Shown: one piece after another, positions 61,331-64,000 of the stretch
Layout: each line of letters starts with the position of its first letter
Position numbering within the stretch: position 1 is the stretch's first letter
Source: Plectrocnemia conspersa
Taxonomy: Eukaryota; Arthropoda; Insecta; Trichoptera; Polycentropodidae
Length of the DNA stretch: 64,000 bases
Reading direction: 5' to 3'
Assembly: GCA_009617715.1 (NCBI GenBank)
Contig: VTFK01000064.1
Location: 620,001 to 684,000 of the forward strand
Notes under the pieces: model-generated
The model's input: only the letters and a program-made list of their open reading frames with translations
Told to the model about the DNA's origin: nothing
Database searches by the model: none
Program-made: the position numbers and the translations under genes

Positions 61331-63649
61331 CTTCTCATTGGACGCCAGGATACATATCAAAATGTAATTACGTAATCCTTGTAATAAATATATATTTGTC
61401 GAATTTCTTTTGCACGAGTTACTTTCGTGGGATCGCAAAATATGGTTCGAAAATAGTTTTCTTGATTACACGCACGAAATTCTATGCAGTACAATATAAT
61501 AATAAAAGGATATAAATCAAATTTAATATATAGATATGTGGATGATTCACGGAGTATCATAGACGTATATCATATTTTTATGTTGTTTTAAATATCATGC
61601 GTGCGTGCAAAAGAAGGACACAAACACGGGCTGCCGTGTGTCAAAAAAGCAACAAAGAAAACGTCAAGCGGCCAAAGTTTTGTCGCAAACGTTGTTACGA
61701 GAAGGCACAAAAGTTTAGCAATTGTTGTACGAAAATTCAAATATAAATTCGCAAGCGAAAATCAACAACGTAAACGTGATTATACGTGTACGTAGTACCC
61801 CCCGGTGCCAATATGCGATATGTGCGCCACGCTCACAATAGAACTTAAAGAACCAAGTTCCGATTGCGAGAAACTTCTGTAACCCGCACCCACCCACTCA
61901 CACACACATACACACATACTATACAAACCTTTCAGCTTGGGACAAAATTTTAATTAGCAATTATGAAAGTTTCATCAGATCTGCGTGTTGTGTCTGAGGG
62001 TATAATACACAGTGGTGTAGTATTACTTATAGTTTATTATTGTATATTAGGCATCTGTCTTTTTGATCTAGCTATACATTTTAATATACAGTGAACTTTA
62101 GATTATCCGGGTGCAGATTATCTGTGCATAAGCATAGTTTCAATAAGTATATAAAAAAATACGAAATAGACATTTTTGTAGAATTATTCATATATATAAT
62201 ATACCACGTATGCATGTTTATTAAACGCATGAAAGTTTTAGTTACTGTAAAATAAAGTTATAGTTTAAAATGTAAAAAAATTAAAAATGGCAAAACAACA
62301 AAGCCTGTTTAAGTATATGGAGCTGATACCCAAACTGTTTCCAATATAATTAAACAAAAATAAAGTTGAACTAGTTCACAATAGATTATGATAATCATAA
62401 AACTCCTTTAATGAAATATTATTAAAATGTCATTACGTTTTTAAACGTATGCAAATTTATCAAATTTTTGAATCTCACTTAAATTTTTATTCTTGGTTCC
62501 GTAAAGCTTTGAATATTTATGATCTTTAGAAAAAATGTTTGCAAACTTCTGGCTTAAGGATTAAATATATATTGATATAGTTAGCGGCCTTTAACTTAGA
62601 TAGAGGTTTGTCTTTAATATTAAAAAAAAGCGGTGATCATTTTTTGCCAGAAAATTATAGCTTCTAAATTTGTTTGAAATATTTTTTTTGATTCAGTTTG
62701 CTGTGTCACAAATATATCCATTACGCTGGTGCATTACGCAATGCACACAATTTAATTTAGGAAATCTGCTTAATAATCTAGGTTGTAAGTATTATTTTTT
62801 GTGCTTTTTGGACTTTGTTGTCCGCTCAGTTTTTCGAACACAAGAAAAGGAAATAACAACTTGTCTGAATAAAATATCTAACACGAAAATAATAACAAAT
62901 ATTACAATTACGAAACTGGACAGACGCTCGCATTAACCAGAAAAAACTACTCTCTTGTGTATGCAATAAACAATGCATCTAACTTGCGTAAAAACCACCA
63001 TTGTAATATACTCCTTTGCCTAACGTCAATACAAATTGTATTTATTCAAGGCATGAATATGTTTCGTTGGTCGAATATACAAGCGATGCAGTTGGCATTT
63101 TTGTATTTTGCCGGAGACGTCTCGAGTCAAAAATATAAAAGATCTGACACTTTCTCACATAGCTTTTATCTTGCGATTCGAGACATGAGGGGTAAAGACG
63201 ATCAAACATCGAGGTCAAACGACCACGATTTAAGATGGCAGACAAACGCGAAAGACATAAATTGTCCACTAGCGTTCAGTCTACAACTCGATATAATTTC
63301 ACTTTGGTAAATTGTCCAATTTAAACGAATAAACTGTTACCAGCTTTCCAACGTCTGTTTCAACTGCAAAATCACATACCTTCAGCATTAAATTCCGAAA
63401 ACTTCACAATGCATTAAAATGCTCCATCTTTCTTTTAAATTTAAAAGACCTGTAACGATATAATCCTTTATGAATAATTCTCTCACTTCAACTCCAAAGT
63501 CTAAAGAGCTGCTGCGTTGACTAAGTACTTGCTCTATAACCAACTTACTGAATTCTTTCTATAATTTTATCTATTATTATGGCAAATGCAAATGAACTTT
63601 TTAGGTATTATTAACAGTCACATTACACCACTGGCGATACAAAAAACTT
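61331..63649. other. gene-free stretch with small islands
   Basis: GC-elevated unique patches at 61590-61800 (with palindromic ACACGGGCTGCCGTGT) and 63080-63290 are possible regulatory elements. A CA-rich microsatellite lies at 61885-61920. At about 62091 ACAGTGAACTTTAGATTATC then CGGGTGCAGATTATCTG resembles a pogo/Tigger-type terminus next to TA, but no partner end was found. No genes. Confidence 0.4.
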
Positions 63650-64000
63650 CAATTATTTCTCCAGAATCGACGCCGGGCTCATGTTTGTGCCTCGGAGTCC
63701 GCGTCTACTAAGAACCGAGTCTCGGTACGAGAAAAAGTTCCCAGTGTAAACCTGACAAGTTGTGACTTCCGACGTCCGCCCCCGCCCGCCCCGGTCTTTG
63801 GAAGTTTCGCCGCAGATAAAAGGGTTATCGCACATCAAAGTGTACTTTGGTCTGGTACGCCCCAGAATAGGTTCATTTGGCAGTTGAAAGAATCCCGCCG
63901 ACCGAAACTTCCCGCCCCGGGCGGGAAAAGGAGCCACCAGGGTAGGGATGAGAAACTTCTCGGCGACAATGCCATGTGATATTTCGCCGCCCGGCGAATT
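63650..64000. promoter_or_regulatory. strongly GC-rich island running off the right edge
   Basis: The sharpest composition change in the right half. It includes GCAGATAAAAGGGTTATCGC (two opposed GATA-type sites), CCGCCCCCGCCCGCCCCGG, and the palindrome TTCCCGCCCCGGGCGGGAA with E2F-like ends. A minus-strand frame of 94 codons is open but anonymous and probably follows from GC content. It may be an enhancer or the promoter of the next gene; it is truncated by the window. Confidence 0.4.

Noticed and set aside
62957..63310. A 117-codon plus-strand open frame
   Set aside because: No recognisable motif, coding-unlike composition in its first half, and a minus-strand frame of similar length overlaps it.
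1..64000. CRISPR arrays, operons or other prokaryotic systems
   Set aside because: Spliced animal genes, intron signals and insect transposons rule out a bacterial source, and no regularly spaced repeat array was seen.

Overview
The window is AT-rich animal nuclear DNA from an arthropod, most likely an insect and possibly a lepidopteran. The reasons are spliced genes with short introns, an insect-like ribosomal protein S17, an Inr plus DPE core-promoter arrangement, and many fold-back, piggyBac-type, hAT-type and Jockey/CR1-type element remnants. The exact taxon cannot be fixed from the sequence alone.

Only two protein genes can be read end to end, both on the minus strand at the left. One is a USP3-type ubiquitin-specific protease (coding exons 11140 down to 6623, six exons, 649 residues). 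The other is ribosomal protein S17 (15253 down to 14358, three exons, 131 residues, the first coding exon holding only the ATG). A candidate box C/D snoRNA lies in the second RpS17 intron. Around 18.6 kb, on the plus strand, an Inr plus DPE match, a DRE octamer upstream and a splice donor 261 bases downstream suggest a promoter and non-coding first exon. The following exons are not recognisable here.

The most unusual structure is an inverted duplication flanking the body of the protease gene. The exon for the zinc-finger ubiquitin-binding domain, plus about 1 kb of the preceding intron and the start of the next one, occurs a second time in opposite orientation at 3690-4912. The copied exon keeps its reading frame, both splice sites and every zinc ligand it encodes. 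It differs at 4 of 145 bases although the flanking introns have diverged heavily. A 202-bp TTAA-flanked piggyBac-type MITE sits in one arm and is absent from the other.

From about 19 kb to the right end the window holds no recognisable protein-coding gene. It is AT-rich DNA with (i) dead non-LTR retrotransposon pieces (26.4, 30.5-31.5, 47.9, 51.0, 60.4-61.3 kb); (ii) DNA-transposon remnants, notably a 1,047-bp hAT element with perfect 8-bp target duplications at 55.1-56.1 kb and a 795-bp element with about 128-bp inverted repeats at 16.1-16.9 kb; (iii) several copies of a fold-back repeat family; and (iv) discrete GC-elevated islands (24.4, 27.0, 29.0-29.6, 36.9, 40.2-40.7, 48.1-48.6, 51.4, 58.0, 63.65-64.0 kb). 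Several islands contain octamer, homeodomain or GATA-type motifs, so they are candidate regulatory elements, perhaps within the long intron or domain of a gene whose body lies outside the window.
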